Source: Darksidea phi (Eukaryota; Ascomycota; Dothideomycetes; Pleosporales; Lentitheciaceae). From it: 38,899 nt of DNA. A program made the translations under genes and the position numbers. Of the stretch, positions 30,270 through 38,899 are shown piece after piece; within the stretch, counting starts at the first letter, position 1; each line of letters opens with the position of its first letter. The notes beneath the pieces are model-generated. The model worked only from the letters and a program-made list of their open reading frames with translations. It was not told the origin of the DNA and did not search any database. Location: positions 177,048-215,946 of the forward strand of contig JASJFT010000065.1 in the NCBI GenBank assembly GCA_030770425.1, read 5' to 3'.

Positions 30270-31108
30270 ATGAAGAACCTCTCGGCCCTTGCCCTCACGG
30301 CCCTTCTGCCTTCGGCTACCGTTGCGCACTACTATTTCCCACACTTTGTCATCAACGGCAAAGTGACGCCCGAGTGGCAGCATACGCGCAAGCATGACAA
30401 CTTCCTAAACCCCTCGTGGGAGGACGGCGCCTTCCTTAAGAGCAATGATCTTCGTTGCAATAAGGGGGCTTCGAACCATATGCGCGAGCCCCAAACCGCC
30501 AAGGTCACCGCTGGACAAGATACCGTCGGCTTCCAAACCTACGCCGGCACCGACGGTCTCTACCACCCTGGACCTGTCCAGGTACGACGAGCCCCATCCA
30601 TAGTCAACGAATGACTCGTGACTTCCTTAGATCTGGGTAGAAGTCTCGAAATATGGAAGCTAATCATCCACGCGCTAAACAGATCTACATGTCCAAGGCC
30701 CCCGGCGACGTCCGCGACTACGACGGATCCGGCGACTGGTTCAAGGTTGCGCAGTGGGGTCACCGGGCCGGCTCGACCGCCGATAGCAACTGGATTACCT
30801 TGAAGATGAAGCAGTTCACCTTCAAGATGCCCGCCGAGATCCCCGCCGGCCAGTACCTCATCCGTATCGAGCAGGCGGCCACGCACCCGCCGTACACAGC
30901 CCGCGAGTTCTACGTCGGGTGTGCGCACATCGAGGTCGCCAGCAGCTACACCGGAAAGCCCACGCCCACGTTCAAGATCCCCGGCGTCTATAGCCGCGAC
31001 CAGCCCTTCTTCAAGTACGACAGCTGGGCCAAACCCCAGCCGACAGTGTGCCCGCTTCCCGGCCCGGCCATGTGGCCCAACAACAATAACTTAAAACACC
31101 TCAGCTAA
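30270..31108 (+). CDS. AA9 lytic polysaccharide monooxygenase (GH61-type)
   Basis: Two exons (30270-30581 and 30683-31108, 101-bp intron) encode 245 aa. Residues 1-19 are a signal peptide and cleavage exposes His20 (HYYFPH), as required for the copper histidine brace; the second brace histidine is His99 in YHPGPVQ. The splice restores GPVQ-IYMSKAPGDV, the usual AA9 spelling. Further hallmarks: DWFKVAQWG, then EIPAGQYLIRIEQAATH and REFYVGC, with axial Tyr181 and the likely Cys63-Cys184 disulfide. The residue normally Gln in the H-x-Q-x-Y network appears as Glu179. There is no CBM1; the chain ends soon after CPLPGP. These enzymes cut cellulose or other beta-glucans oxidatively outside the cell. 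Catalytic status is probably active, with the Gln/Glu difference to be checked. Confidence 0.88.
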
Positions 31109-31942
31109 GTTAGATAAAGAGAGGGTGGGACGACCTGCCGGGTGGCTTGTTGTAGGGCGCTGTGGGCGATCTCTTATTACCAGGGGACTGTCTTCTTCGC
31201 ACTCGTTTCTCCGGGACTCCGTGCTTGGTTCAGGACTGAAAGCCCTGTAGTGAATCTATTCTCTGGTAACTCAACAACTCCTGTTTCGTTCTTAATGTCC
31301 TGAATAGGTACCTACCTAGGTACTTAGGTGATACTCTCACTCGTTTAGTAATTATACTTATTCCTTCGGAAAAAGCCTGAGACAGCTAGCACCTAGTTCT
31401 CTGTCCACGAACTTCGTTGTAGTCAATCAAAACCAGATCCGAAGCTTTATTGCCTGGTGTTACTTAGTCTAGCTGCCATCGATCAATTTATTCCGGTCGT
31501 CTGGTTGCCTACGTTGGCACCACCTAATATATCGGAGGTGGTTATCCGGGCGCGTGCTCTTCGTGGTGTGCCGACAGTTGCCATACTGAAAAGGCGGCGC
31601 GGAACATCCATCTCTTGTGACGTAGTGTCGCTGGCGGTCTCTGAGAGACCGGAAACGCACCGAGTCGCAGCCTTAATCGCAGCGATATTCGTTGTCCTTG
31701 GAACTACTCAGCTAAAGTTCGACCCCAGCTTGGGTGAGGGTGTCCCATACGTGGGAAATTACTATGTACTACTTGTGTAGTATTCTAACCCTTTAAAAGT
31801 CAGTAGGGATTATGCTAATCTTACCGGCCTCCCCGTAAGAGGAGCTTTGAATGGCTCGCTGTGTGGTCACTCTATCCGGCGGAGTAATAAAGTAATCCAA
31901 TAGTACCGCGAAAACGATGATGAGTAGAGATGGAGCAGTTAG
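31109..31942. other. LPMO 3' flank and unassigned sequence
   Basis: About 830 bases. It contains a cluster of overlapping palindromes at 31305-31329 (TAGGTACCTA and TACCTAGGTA). A plus frame at 31457-31780 (107 codons) has no recognisable domain; it may be shadow or part of a transposon remnant, because the copia fragment breaks off at 31943. Confidence 0.4.
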
Positions 31943-33463
31943 CCGAAAAGAGACCAGATTACACAGTAGGTCAGGGCAGATAGCCACGTCGTGCAGGGCG
32001 AGTTTGGTTGCCCCCGTCTGGCTTTGCAGGGTCAGGTCAACGGAGCCGTATCCTTTTATCCACATCTTCGTATTCCCAGCCCATATGTAGTCTCCAGGCA
32101 TGGGGGAACGGAAACTGTAGATGCGGTCGGGGTTGTTTGTAATGTGGCAGGTTGATCCTGAGTCAAGAATGAACGACCGCTTCAGTGGGTAGTCGTGGAT
32201 TTCTGTCCTCCCAGATGCCGAGGTGAACGCGGCGTCGACTTTTGATATTCTCCGTCCCTCTAGTCACTCGTCAGGGATCTCGGGTGTTGGGGTATGTGAT
32301 TGTTTGAGAATCGGCGTTCGCGATCGGATTCTGCTCTGGCCACCGATTAGCCCTTGAAATGTTGCGTCGTTCCTACGCTTGAAGTCAATGAGCTCGCTTA
32401 TCGTCTCATTTGGTTTCCACCACTCGGGAGCTTGGTCTGGATTGACATAATAGCAATCCCTGATGTTGTGGCGTTGTCCACAGGCAGGGCATTTTGCTCC
32501 CTCTGTTGTGACTGGCTCTTGATCTGAAGGCCGCTTGAGCTTGGCCCTCTTGCCAGCTGCACGTTGATTACGGGGTCTGCCCCGGTTTCTGTTAGATGGC
32601 GCGCTTTCAGCATGGGAGGCGTCCCTGCCATTGCTCTGGGTGGTTGCATCACCTTCAGCGAGATATGATGCATTATCAGACACAAAGGCTGCTTTGTATT
32701 TCCCTGATCTAAGGGGATGGTTTGTCATCATGTGTTCTCGGAAGCGTTTCATCATCTCCTTCCGGCTCATGCCAGCTGCAAATCGACCATTGTCTTGGAA
32801 ATTGGTAGACCATCTGGGAGCAACTTTGTTTACGGCTGCCAGGAAGTCTTTTGTGATCACATTCAGTTGTGATAGTTTGGCGACTCGATATGTTTCCGCC
32901 TCGGTGGCTGCTTGGTCATACTCCGCTAGCCATATGTCCCATTGTGACGCGCTTCTCATCGGCCTGAGCGAGGCGAGGTATCGATCACGGGCTCGTTCTT
33001 GTTCGATTTGTTCGTCGACTCCAACCGTTAACTTCAGGTCGGCAATCCATTGGCGTAGTGACTTCTCTGGTAGGCAGCACGTGCGCAATAGGTGTGGCGA
33101 TACGGTCGATTGGATGAAGGCCACGATGTGCTGGAGACTCGCTTGTTCCTTCTCAAACTCATGTCTGTCGTTCTTGTATTGTTCAACAAGGATCTTATAG
33201 TATTCGAGGTCTTCCTTGAACGCCTTTTGTCCTGCTGCTGACAGTTCGGTCGGCCTCGTTGGGACTTCGACGTTCGCGACTGGTGCATATCTAGCGATCA
33301 TAGGGGCTCTAATAGCTATCGGTTTTGTTAGCAACGGGATAGTTGTCGCTGGATTGATCCTATCCCAGATATTGTGAACAACGCATCTGGCTTGCAGCTG
33401 CGTTATCCACCCTGTGTAGTTGGTGTGATCTCTCAGCGTCACTGTGGGATCGCGATAAGATTG
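31943..33463 (-). mobile_element. Truncated Ty1/copia retrotransposon, gag plus protease
   Basis: On the minus strand a gag frame runs from about 33463 to a TGA at 32266-32264. It has a coiled gag core (RDHTNYTGWITQLQ near the start) and a zinc knuckle CPACGQRHNIRDC (C-x2-C-x3-H-x4-C). Directly after the TGA the same frame stays open and encodes the aspartic protease: FILDSGSTCHITNN (catalytic Asp in DSG), GYGSVDLTL and LHDVAICPDLLCNLVSFRL, the usual copia order. Similarity stops abruptly at about 31943, so integrase, RT and RNase H are absent. There is no ATG at the gag start. The gag frame is otherwise free of stops over about 400 codons, so the copy is relatively young or spared from RIP. 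Confidence 0.85.
32261..32266 (-). promoter_or_regulatory. In-frame TGA-CTA between gag and protease
   Basis: The only stop between gag and protease is TGA, immediately followed by CTA and in the same frame. UGA-CUA is an established leaky-stop context in fungi and animals. The stop is 55 codons before the segment containing MPGDY, and no frameshift is needed. It may be a functional gag-pol readthrough signal, or simply a CGA-to-TGA mutation. Confidence 0.45.
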
Positions 33464-33670
33464 CTACGCTATTTCGTATCGGTTGAGGCAGTGAGACTCT
33501 TAATTGTCAGATATGATGCTCGCATGAGATGAAATATTTTATCGGTGATGATTCTTTATTGATTGATTGATTCTATGATCATGTCTGCTTTTACCCCTGG
33601 GCTAGTGCGATCAGTGCTGTGGTCCCTGCTCGATTGTGCAGATCCGACCTCAACGCACGCGTTCTATCTG
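33464..33670 (-). repeat. Likely copia leader/LTR remnant
   Basis: Sequence immediately 5' of gag on the minus strand, non-coding, with an AATAAAG word and repeated AATC units (three copies of the ATTG tetramer on the plus strand at about 33558-33572), which would suit an R/U5 region. The outer LTR end is lost in the AT-rich block that follows. Confidence 0.3.
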
Positions 33671-34165
33671 ACAATATACTAAATCGCGAATAATAAAGTT
33701 AATATTAAGTAGCTTATTAAGGTAAAACTAAGTAATAAAATTTTAAAATAGTAGTTAATAATCATTAATAATGCTAATAATATTAGAGTCATTTTTAATC
33801 TACTTGAAAAGGAAAGTAGGGCGAATTAGTTAGTTAACTACCACCTAGTCTTAAAAGGCTATAAGTACGCTAGCTAGAGGTAATATTATTAAGCTAGGTA
33901 AGCTAAATAAAAAAGAAGTAAAGGAGGTATTAGAGAAGTAGCTACTCTAGAAAAACCTACTTAAGGATAATAAAGCTATATTAAGTTCCTTAAACTTCTA
34001 GCGTTTCTAGCTCTTACTATTATCTAAGTAGTAGTATTTATAAATAAAAATAGTATTCCTCTTTCTAAATATATACTTATATTTAGAAGTAGTAAAAGAG
34101 ACGCTACTAACCTTCTTAGTAAAAAGTTAAAGACTAAGGTAGATATTAAGATATAAAGAATCTAG
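33671..34165. repeat. Strongly AT-rich RIP-mutated block
   Basis: About 500 bases made almost only of TA, AA and TT with AGTA/TTAA words, few CA, TG or CG. No open frame of note. This matches the outcome of repeat-induced point mutation on an old repeat. Its right edge is about 30 bp from the stop codon of the next gene. Confidence 0.7.
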
Positions 34166-34194
34166 TAGCTAATGTCCCAACCGTCACAGGTTAT

Positions 34195-35424
34195 TTACTT
34201 TAACTCTATACTGCCATCCTTATTCCTTTCGCCCTCAGACTTACCAACACTCTTACATTCATTACTCCAAACACACCTTACCGGTCCCTCAAGTCTCCTC
34301 TTTGCAACCTCAGCAGCACCTTTCGCAGTTGCAAATACAAAACCCGGCTCCTCTTGTGCCCTAAATGCATTCTCGAAAGTCTTCATGGTGTCATCAGCAA
34401 CCAAATCCCTCAACGCCCCGCTCACTGCATCCTTGAATCGCTGGTCCCAGACCCTCGTACCAGTCAACATAATCTCCGTGACTCTAAATCCGGTCGAGAC
34501 TGTGAAATTTCTAATGTGATCCCGTATTTTGTCAAAAGAAAGGTCTGAGGGAACATCGTCGGAGGGGCCGTCGTCGTCGTCGTTGTGGTGCTCATACCCC
34601 AGCTCCGGGACGATTACACTTGCGTCTACGCCCACCCTCTTCCAGCTTTTCATGCCCTTAATCGTCGTTGTAAGTGCCTTATCTGTAAAATCTAGATGTA
34701 GGATCCGCTGATATGGAAGGTTTTTTTCTTCGCGGTCACATACACAGTGCTTGGTGTACGTCGCACACAGCCCGTGGCCAAATCCGGCATAGGCAGCCGA
34801 TGCTGCAAATAGTTCATCCGGCTCGGTCATGGCGTTGGTAACCTTGAGGTAGTCCAGTACGTCGCCGAGCTCTTCGGACGTCAAGCGTATCGAATCCGGC
34901 GAACTAATGACTGCACGTGTAATGCTCGCTCTACTAGTCCCGGCTGACAGTGTGTCTTCAACAGATGTCTTGAGCTGCGTGACCATTTCTGCGATGACGG
35001 CCGTTTGAGCGTTTGCGGGACGGCCGAGAGCTTTGTTCGCGAGGCGCTGGAGGCGGGTACGCACATATGCTAGTTTTCCGCGAAGTGTCGGGATCTCATC
35101 TGGGAAGCGCGTCTGCGGGGTTGTGTGCGAGAGGTCCAGCATGAGTGATGTGTAGGCTGGTGAGCCTTGGACCTGGATAACGGATTGGATGGTTTTGTTG
35201 TGGTACCGAATGGCGGCCGTGCCATACTCCATTTCCAATGCAAAGCCTATTCCAGGCTGTGTTAATTGCTGCGTCGTAGGACAGCTCTTGCAAATTGGTA
35301 AAGGGCATATCTGGTGCTGGCTATATGTGTTATCGGATTCTAGTACAGGCACAACAAGCTTAGTGCCTTGCGCCGTTATGGCGAGCGTAGAGAGGATCGC
35401 GAGCAATAGCATTGTTATCGACAT
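34195..35424 (-). CDS. Secreted protein of unknown function
   Basis: Single exon, 409 aa from the Met at 35424, chosen because MSITMLLLAILSTLAITAQG is a good signal peptide; the frame is open 52 codons further upstream but that extension is not secretory. The mature chain includes EMEYGTAAIRYHN, a conserved-looking AAYAGFGHGLCATYT followed by CVCDREE, a His/Asp-rich run (HHNDDDDGPSDD), and near the end FVFATAKGAAEVAKRRLEG with paired cysteines. This resembles a large uncharacterised fungal family with a weak Hsp70/actin-like ATPase fold; I recall the GAAE-x-AKR ending from it but cannot verify. No catalytic motif is evident. It is transcribed towards the RIP block. Confidence 0.7.
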   Translation of the reverse strand: MSITMLLLAILSTLAITAQGTKLVVPVLESDNTYSQHQICPLPICKSCPTTQQLTQPGIGFALEMEYGTAAIRYHNKTIQSVIQVQGSPAYTSLMLDLSHTTPQTRFPDEIPTLRGKLAYVRTRLQRLANKALGRPANAQTAVIAEMVTQLKTSVEDTLSAGTSRASITRAVISSPDSIRLTSEELGDVLDYLKVTNAMTEPDELFAASAAYAGFGHGLCATYTKHCVCDREEKNLPYQRILHLDFTDKALTTTIKGMKSWKRVGVDASVIVPELGYEHHNDDDDGPSDDVPSDLSFDKIRDHIRNFTVSTGFRVTEIMLTGTRVWDQRFKDAVSGALRDLVADDTMKTFENAFRAQEEPGFVFATAKGAAEVAKRRLEGPVRCVWSNECKSVGKSEGERNKDGSIELK

Positions 35425-36541
35425 TTCCGGGCAGCAGGCTTCTTTCCGACGCCAAACAGAGAAAGGAAATTGACGACTGTGATGGCAGAGATTGAAGGTA
35501 AAGCGGGCGGGCAGAACAGAGTATCTGGTAGACAGTAGGCTGTGGGGCGCTGACTGGGCTTTCCGGTATTTTTGGCTCAAGGTTGATTGATGGCGTCCCG
35601 TCAGCCACTACCCGTCATGGAACTGACCCACTCCAGGTTTTACGCTGGTGCAAGTTAAGGCACCCGTCATCGTTTTAGCAGGAGGTTCAAACGTAAGCGA
35701 ACCAACCAGGTCTACGCGAAGTTGAAGAGTTTTCCGAGCACGAGCTATACGCTAACTATATTCGTGCACGATGGCGCAGCCTCGCCCCCCGCGAGCATGA
35801 GCTAAGATTACTTTTCGATTGAGGGCGGCTCAGCCCATCCATCCAACATCATCTAGGATTTATTGTGCGGCGTAAGAAAAATAAAGGAATAGCACCTGAC
35901 CTCTGCAAAATGCCCCAGAAATAGGAAGTCTGTACATTTGCTCTCTAGCTGTTTTGTTCGACATGCATACCAAATAGTCCGAAATCAAGAGGGAGGCATT
36001 TGTTTGTTTGATATTGCGAACTATTTGGAGGGATTCTACTTCAACACAAAAGAAGGAGACAAAAACGAGCCGATTGATACAAAAAAAGGCGGGCAGCCTT
36101 TGAGACAAAAATGCCAGGAACGCTACATGGACCACCGTCATAGCCCAAAGGGGCCAGAGTGGACATGTCCATTAACGTTCACAGCCTCCAACTGCTGTGA
36201 AGCTCTCTCCATCAGTGGTTTTACACAAAATCTTACCCACGAGTAAATGGGGCTGCGCAAATCAGCCCCAAGATGTCCCTCTAGGATTAGCTACAGGATA
36301 CCATATTTGCCCGATGCAAGCGTCAGTCTAATGGTCGAAGCTCCTGTCTCATCCCAAATTCCTGACAGGAGAGAATATTTGGTAGTAGTAAACTGAGATT
36401 CGGGTTCAAGATGACCCGTGGACTGCCGTAGACTCACAACTCTGTGGGTCAAGAAGAACATAAAAGATGTCAAATGTCGCCTCGTTGAAGTCTACACTCC
36501 CCTCATCATCTCCAATCATTTCTTTCCCATCATCGTTCATC
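35425..36541. other. Divergent intergenic region
   Basis: About 1.1 kb between two divergent secreted-protein genes. TATA-like CATAAAAG at 36459-36466 lies 76 bp before the protease ATG. The open frame at 35938-36246 has no recognisable domain. No repeats recognised. Confidence 0.45.
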
Positions 36542-38332
36542 ATGTTGAATTCGATTGTCTATCCTCTACTCGGGCTTGGTCTACTTGAGCAACTAAGTAC
36601 TGCCAGCCCACTCAATGCTCGTCGTGAAGCCAAATTCTTCGATCCTGTCGTCCCAAGGCACCATTTAAGCGCTAGGGACGACCCCGATCCAGGTCCATGG
36701 CCTCCTCAGATTATCGACTGGCCATTTCCCGCCAACACATCCGAAGTAGCGGCAACGGATGCCAAACCCGAAAACATGCCGCCCGATGCTTCTACCGAGG
36801 ATGATGGCGAAGTGAAAGCTCGCAGCGAAATCTCGAAGGCTTTCATCGACAAATCGTGCAATGATGGTCAAAGGAAGAAGATTCTGGCTGCTTGGGACGA
36901 GTCTCGACCGCTGGTCGATGCTCAGACGTCGATTGTAGACGGGTATAGATACGATATTCCCCACACACAGTGGCTCGGTAAAGACTGGAACAGTGGAAGT
37001 AGCTGGATCCCATGGCGAAAGGACTTCCGGAAACGAAACCAAGGTAAGCAAAAGCTTTGCCTCCGTTCATGGAGGCCGCATTGATCAGATGTGCCGTGCG
37101 CTAATTCTTGACTACTTTAGAAAACTTCAGTCGGCTCAAGGCACTCTTCTCCAAAGAAGCCCCGAAACATGACTACATCTATTTTTATTGCACGGACCCG
37201 GAGAAGGACTGTAAAAAGACAGATGAAGGGGAAACTATAGCATATCAATGGTCATCTCATGGTTGGTTCTGGAGCAATCATTACGTTAACTTCTGTCCTC
37301 TCTGGGAAAAGCTTCCAACGCTCAACGAAGAAATGGACGCTGTCAAAAATAGCCCCCACAATCAGAAAGTTATGGAGAACTTCGAAACCACCAGGACTGG
37401 CACCCTGTTTCATGAGATCTGGCATATGTACAAGCTAGTTTCTGTTCCCAGGACTCTCGACTACGCGTACCAGGCGCAAGACGTCTGGGATTTGGCAAAG
37501 GACAAGGGAACATGGTGGTCCACCGAGAATGCGGATTCATACCACATGGATGCGGTCGCGATCCATGTCCAGCAGACGTTTAAAAGGTGAGCTCTTTTAG
37601 GTCAGACATATGGAGAAAATTGAGTTGCTAATGCAATACACCTAGCTCCATGAGTCCCGTCCCGTATAACGAGCTTAAGAATCTTGACTTGGAAGCATTC
37701 CAAAATAGCCAACCGCCACCAAAGCAAAAGTGTACGTATTTGTCCCAATGGAAATAGAAGTGAAACATGGTATGCTAATCGTACCTCCAACTTTAGACAT
37801 CACCAAGGTTCTACCGGATAAGAAAGAACCGTTCCTAGGACTGCCCGACATGAACGTTTTCGATGAAATCACGTACGACCTGTGGCCAGATACGACCCCA
37901 CCTTCGGCATTGGCACCTAAGCCTGGGAAATCATTGTCAATTGCCATGGTCTCCAGTGTCAATTCTCACGCTGGCTTTGCAGACGTTGATTCAACATGGA
38001 ACTTCTATACTACCACTGTCGGTAAAGCCGTAGGGAGTTGCGGCGAGACCGAGGGAGAAAAGCTCACCCCCGAAGAGGGTTCAACTAATGTCAAACTGCC
38101 CCCTGATGTGGCCGGAAATACTGACAACCCACCGTGGCCCGGGGGCTCGTTTAAACTAAAAGTTGAGGGCGAGGAGTGCGAATACAAGAACGATGGCACA
38201 AATCCTGGTCGTCTCTTTTGCCCTAAGAAAGAAATATCCTGCAGCGAGGAGAGTATGAAAAGTAAGAAGGAAGGGTCGCTTAGATGTGGCGACCGGGTAT
38301 TTTTCCATGCCGTGGTCTATTGTGACTTTTAG
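36542..38332 (+). CDS. Secreted M35-like (aspzincin) metalloprotease with C-terminal Cys-rich domain
   Basis: Four exons (36542-37043, 37121-37586, 37646-37731, 37797-38332; introns 77, 59, 65 bp with CTAAT/CTAAC-like branch sites) give 529 aa. MLNSIVYPLLGLGLLEQLSTA is a signal peptide; the start at 36542 is preferred over an in-frame Met at 36467 because it begins the signal and follows the TATA-like element. A propeptide-like region with basic pairs (ARREAK) comes next. The zinc site is His265-Glu266-x-x-His269 (HEIWH) with Asp281 in RTLDYAY, matching the aspzincin G-T-x-D-x-x-Y pattern loosely, and NADSY follows at about 305-308 as in M35 enzymes. The C-terminal ~180 residues hold six cysteines and end CGDRVFFHAVVYCDF; this extra domain is not part of the classical protease. 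Likely an extracellular endopeptidase. Confidence 0.82.
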
Positions 38333-38481
38333 AAGGAGTTAGATCTCGACTAAATATATAATATGAGAAGGTTTATAAAGTATAAGGCAAAAAGGGCTAA
38401 GTCTAAGGATACTCGGAGCGCGGATATTGAGTCGACATCCTCTCAAACTGGCCCGTGCCGTCGGGGAAAGTAGCTGATATC
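38333..38481. other. Protease 3' flank
   Basis: About 150 bases, AT-rich just after the stop (ATATATAATATG), then mixed. No gene seen. Confidence 0.4.
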
Positions 38482-38899
38482 TGTTAAAGCCGGTGGCTTA
38501 GTTGATTCTCGGGGATTGAGTAAAGAGTAAAGCACGAACGCAATAGAGAGTATTGAATAAACAATCTGTTCTGATTGCAGACAAGACAAGAGTAACTATC
38601 AAGGTGAGCTATCAAGTTGAACACGAAATGCCACAAGGGCCTTTCGTGGGTTCTATATACATGCGAACAGTGCTTGCGGTACCTGTTTGTGAAATCCGGC
38701 TGCTGATGCCGAAGTGCTACTTTGCTGATCTACCTTTTACTACTATACAGTAGCCGCTTTATCACATATTGGCGTAATAATGTCTTGCGCATCGTTGTTT
38801 CCAATATTATATAGTAATTTTCTAGCCCCTCCCCCAGGAGCTTGGGCCACTACCCGGCGTGACGTCACGTTGGCTCCTGGGCTGGCTGTGTTTTTCGTG
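38482..38899. repeat. LTR-like sequence at window edge
   Basis: Starts TGTTAAAGCCGGTGG and includes TATTGAATAAAC and GTTCTATATACATG words in the order of an LTR (polyadenylation-like and TATA-like signals). It resembles fungal LTRs I recall, but the second copy and the element interior are not in the window. The frame at 38553-38753 has no domain and is probably not a gene. Confidence 0.35.

Noticed and set aside
31457..31780. 107-codon plus-strand frame near the copia breakpoint
   Set aside because: No recognisable domain, atypical composition and no promoter or splice context; more likely transposon debris.
36467..36541. Upstream in-frame Met for the M35-like protease
   Set aside because: The start at 36467 lies within a base or so of the TATA-like element and would bury the signal peptide behind 25 polar residues.
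1..38899. CRISPR array, tRNA or rRNA genes
   Set aside because: No regularly spaced repeats of that kind and no cloverleaf-like stretch with recognisable A/B boxes was seen; the organism is a fungus.

Overview
The window is genomic DNA of a filamentous ascomycete (Pezizomycotina). The evidence is intron size (mostly 43-65 bp) with GT/AG ends and CTAAC- or CTGAC-like branch sites, fungus-specific families (a FarA/CTF1-type Zn2Cys6 regulator, a highly reducing polyketide synthase, an AA9 LPMO, a PTH11/rhodopsin-domain membrane protein), and AT-rich, TA-dominated blocks that look like repeat-induced point mutation (RIP). The first 130 bases are homopolymer-rich and look like a contig end. Genus cannot be decided.

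Layout. 1-13 kb is a gene-dense core: ORC4 (minus), a monocarboxylate-type MFS transporter, a small secreted repeat protein, a Nudix hydrolase and a FarA/CTF1-like regulator (all plus; I resolve seven exons for the regulator, including a 17-nt exon inside the zinc cluster). 13.5-14.0 kb holds a decayed fragment of a sacsin/HSP90-like ATPase gene. 14.7-26.8 kb is a compact secondary-metabolite locus: a nine-exon highly reducing PKS (2421 aa; KS-AT-DH-degenerate MT-ER-KR-ACP, no release domain), a seven-helix rhodopsin-domain protein and a divergently transcribed DHA2-type efflux transporter. 27.0-28.3 kb is transposon debris: an AT-rich block, a LINE endonuclease fragment and a 113-bp near-perfect hairpin. 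30.3-31.1 kb encodes an AA9 LPMO. 31.9-33.7 kb is a truncated Ty1/copia element whose gag and protease frames are separated only by an in-frame TGA followed by CTA, a known readthrough context. 33.7-34.2 kb is a strongly AT-rich RIP-like block. 34.2-38.3 kb holds a secreted protein of unknown function and an M35-like (aspzincin) secreted metalloprotease. The last ~400 bases look LTR-like.

How the parts relate. The PKS, the 7TM protein and the exporter are adjacent, and transposon or pseudogene remnants lie on both sides, as expected for an accessory metabolite cluster. I see no oxidoreductase, thioesterase or dedicated cluster regulator, so the cluster is minimal or incomplete. The 30-38 kb part carries three secreted-protein genes set in repeat-rich DNA. 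Exon coordinates were derived by hand from splice motifs, frame continuity and family conservation. Family names are from recognition of motifs; no database search was run.
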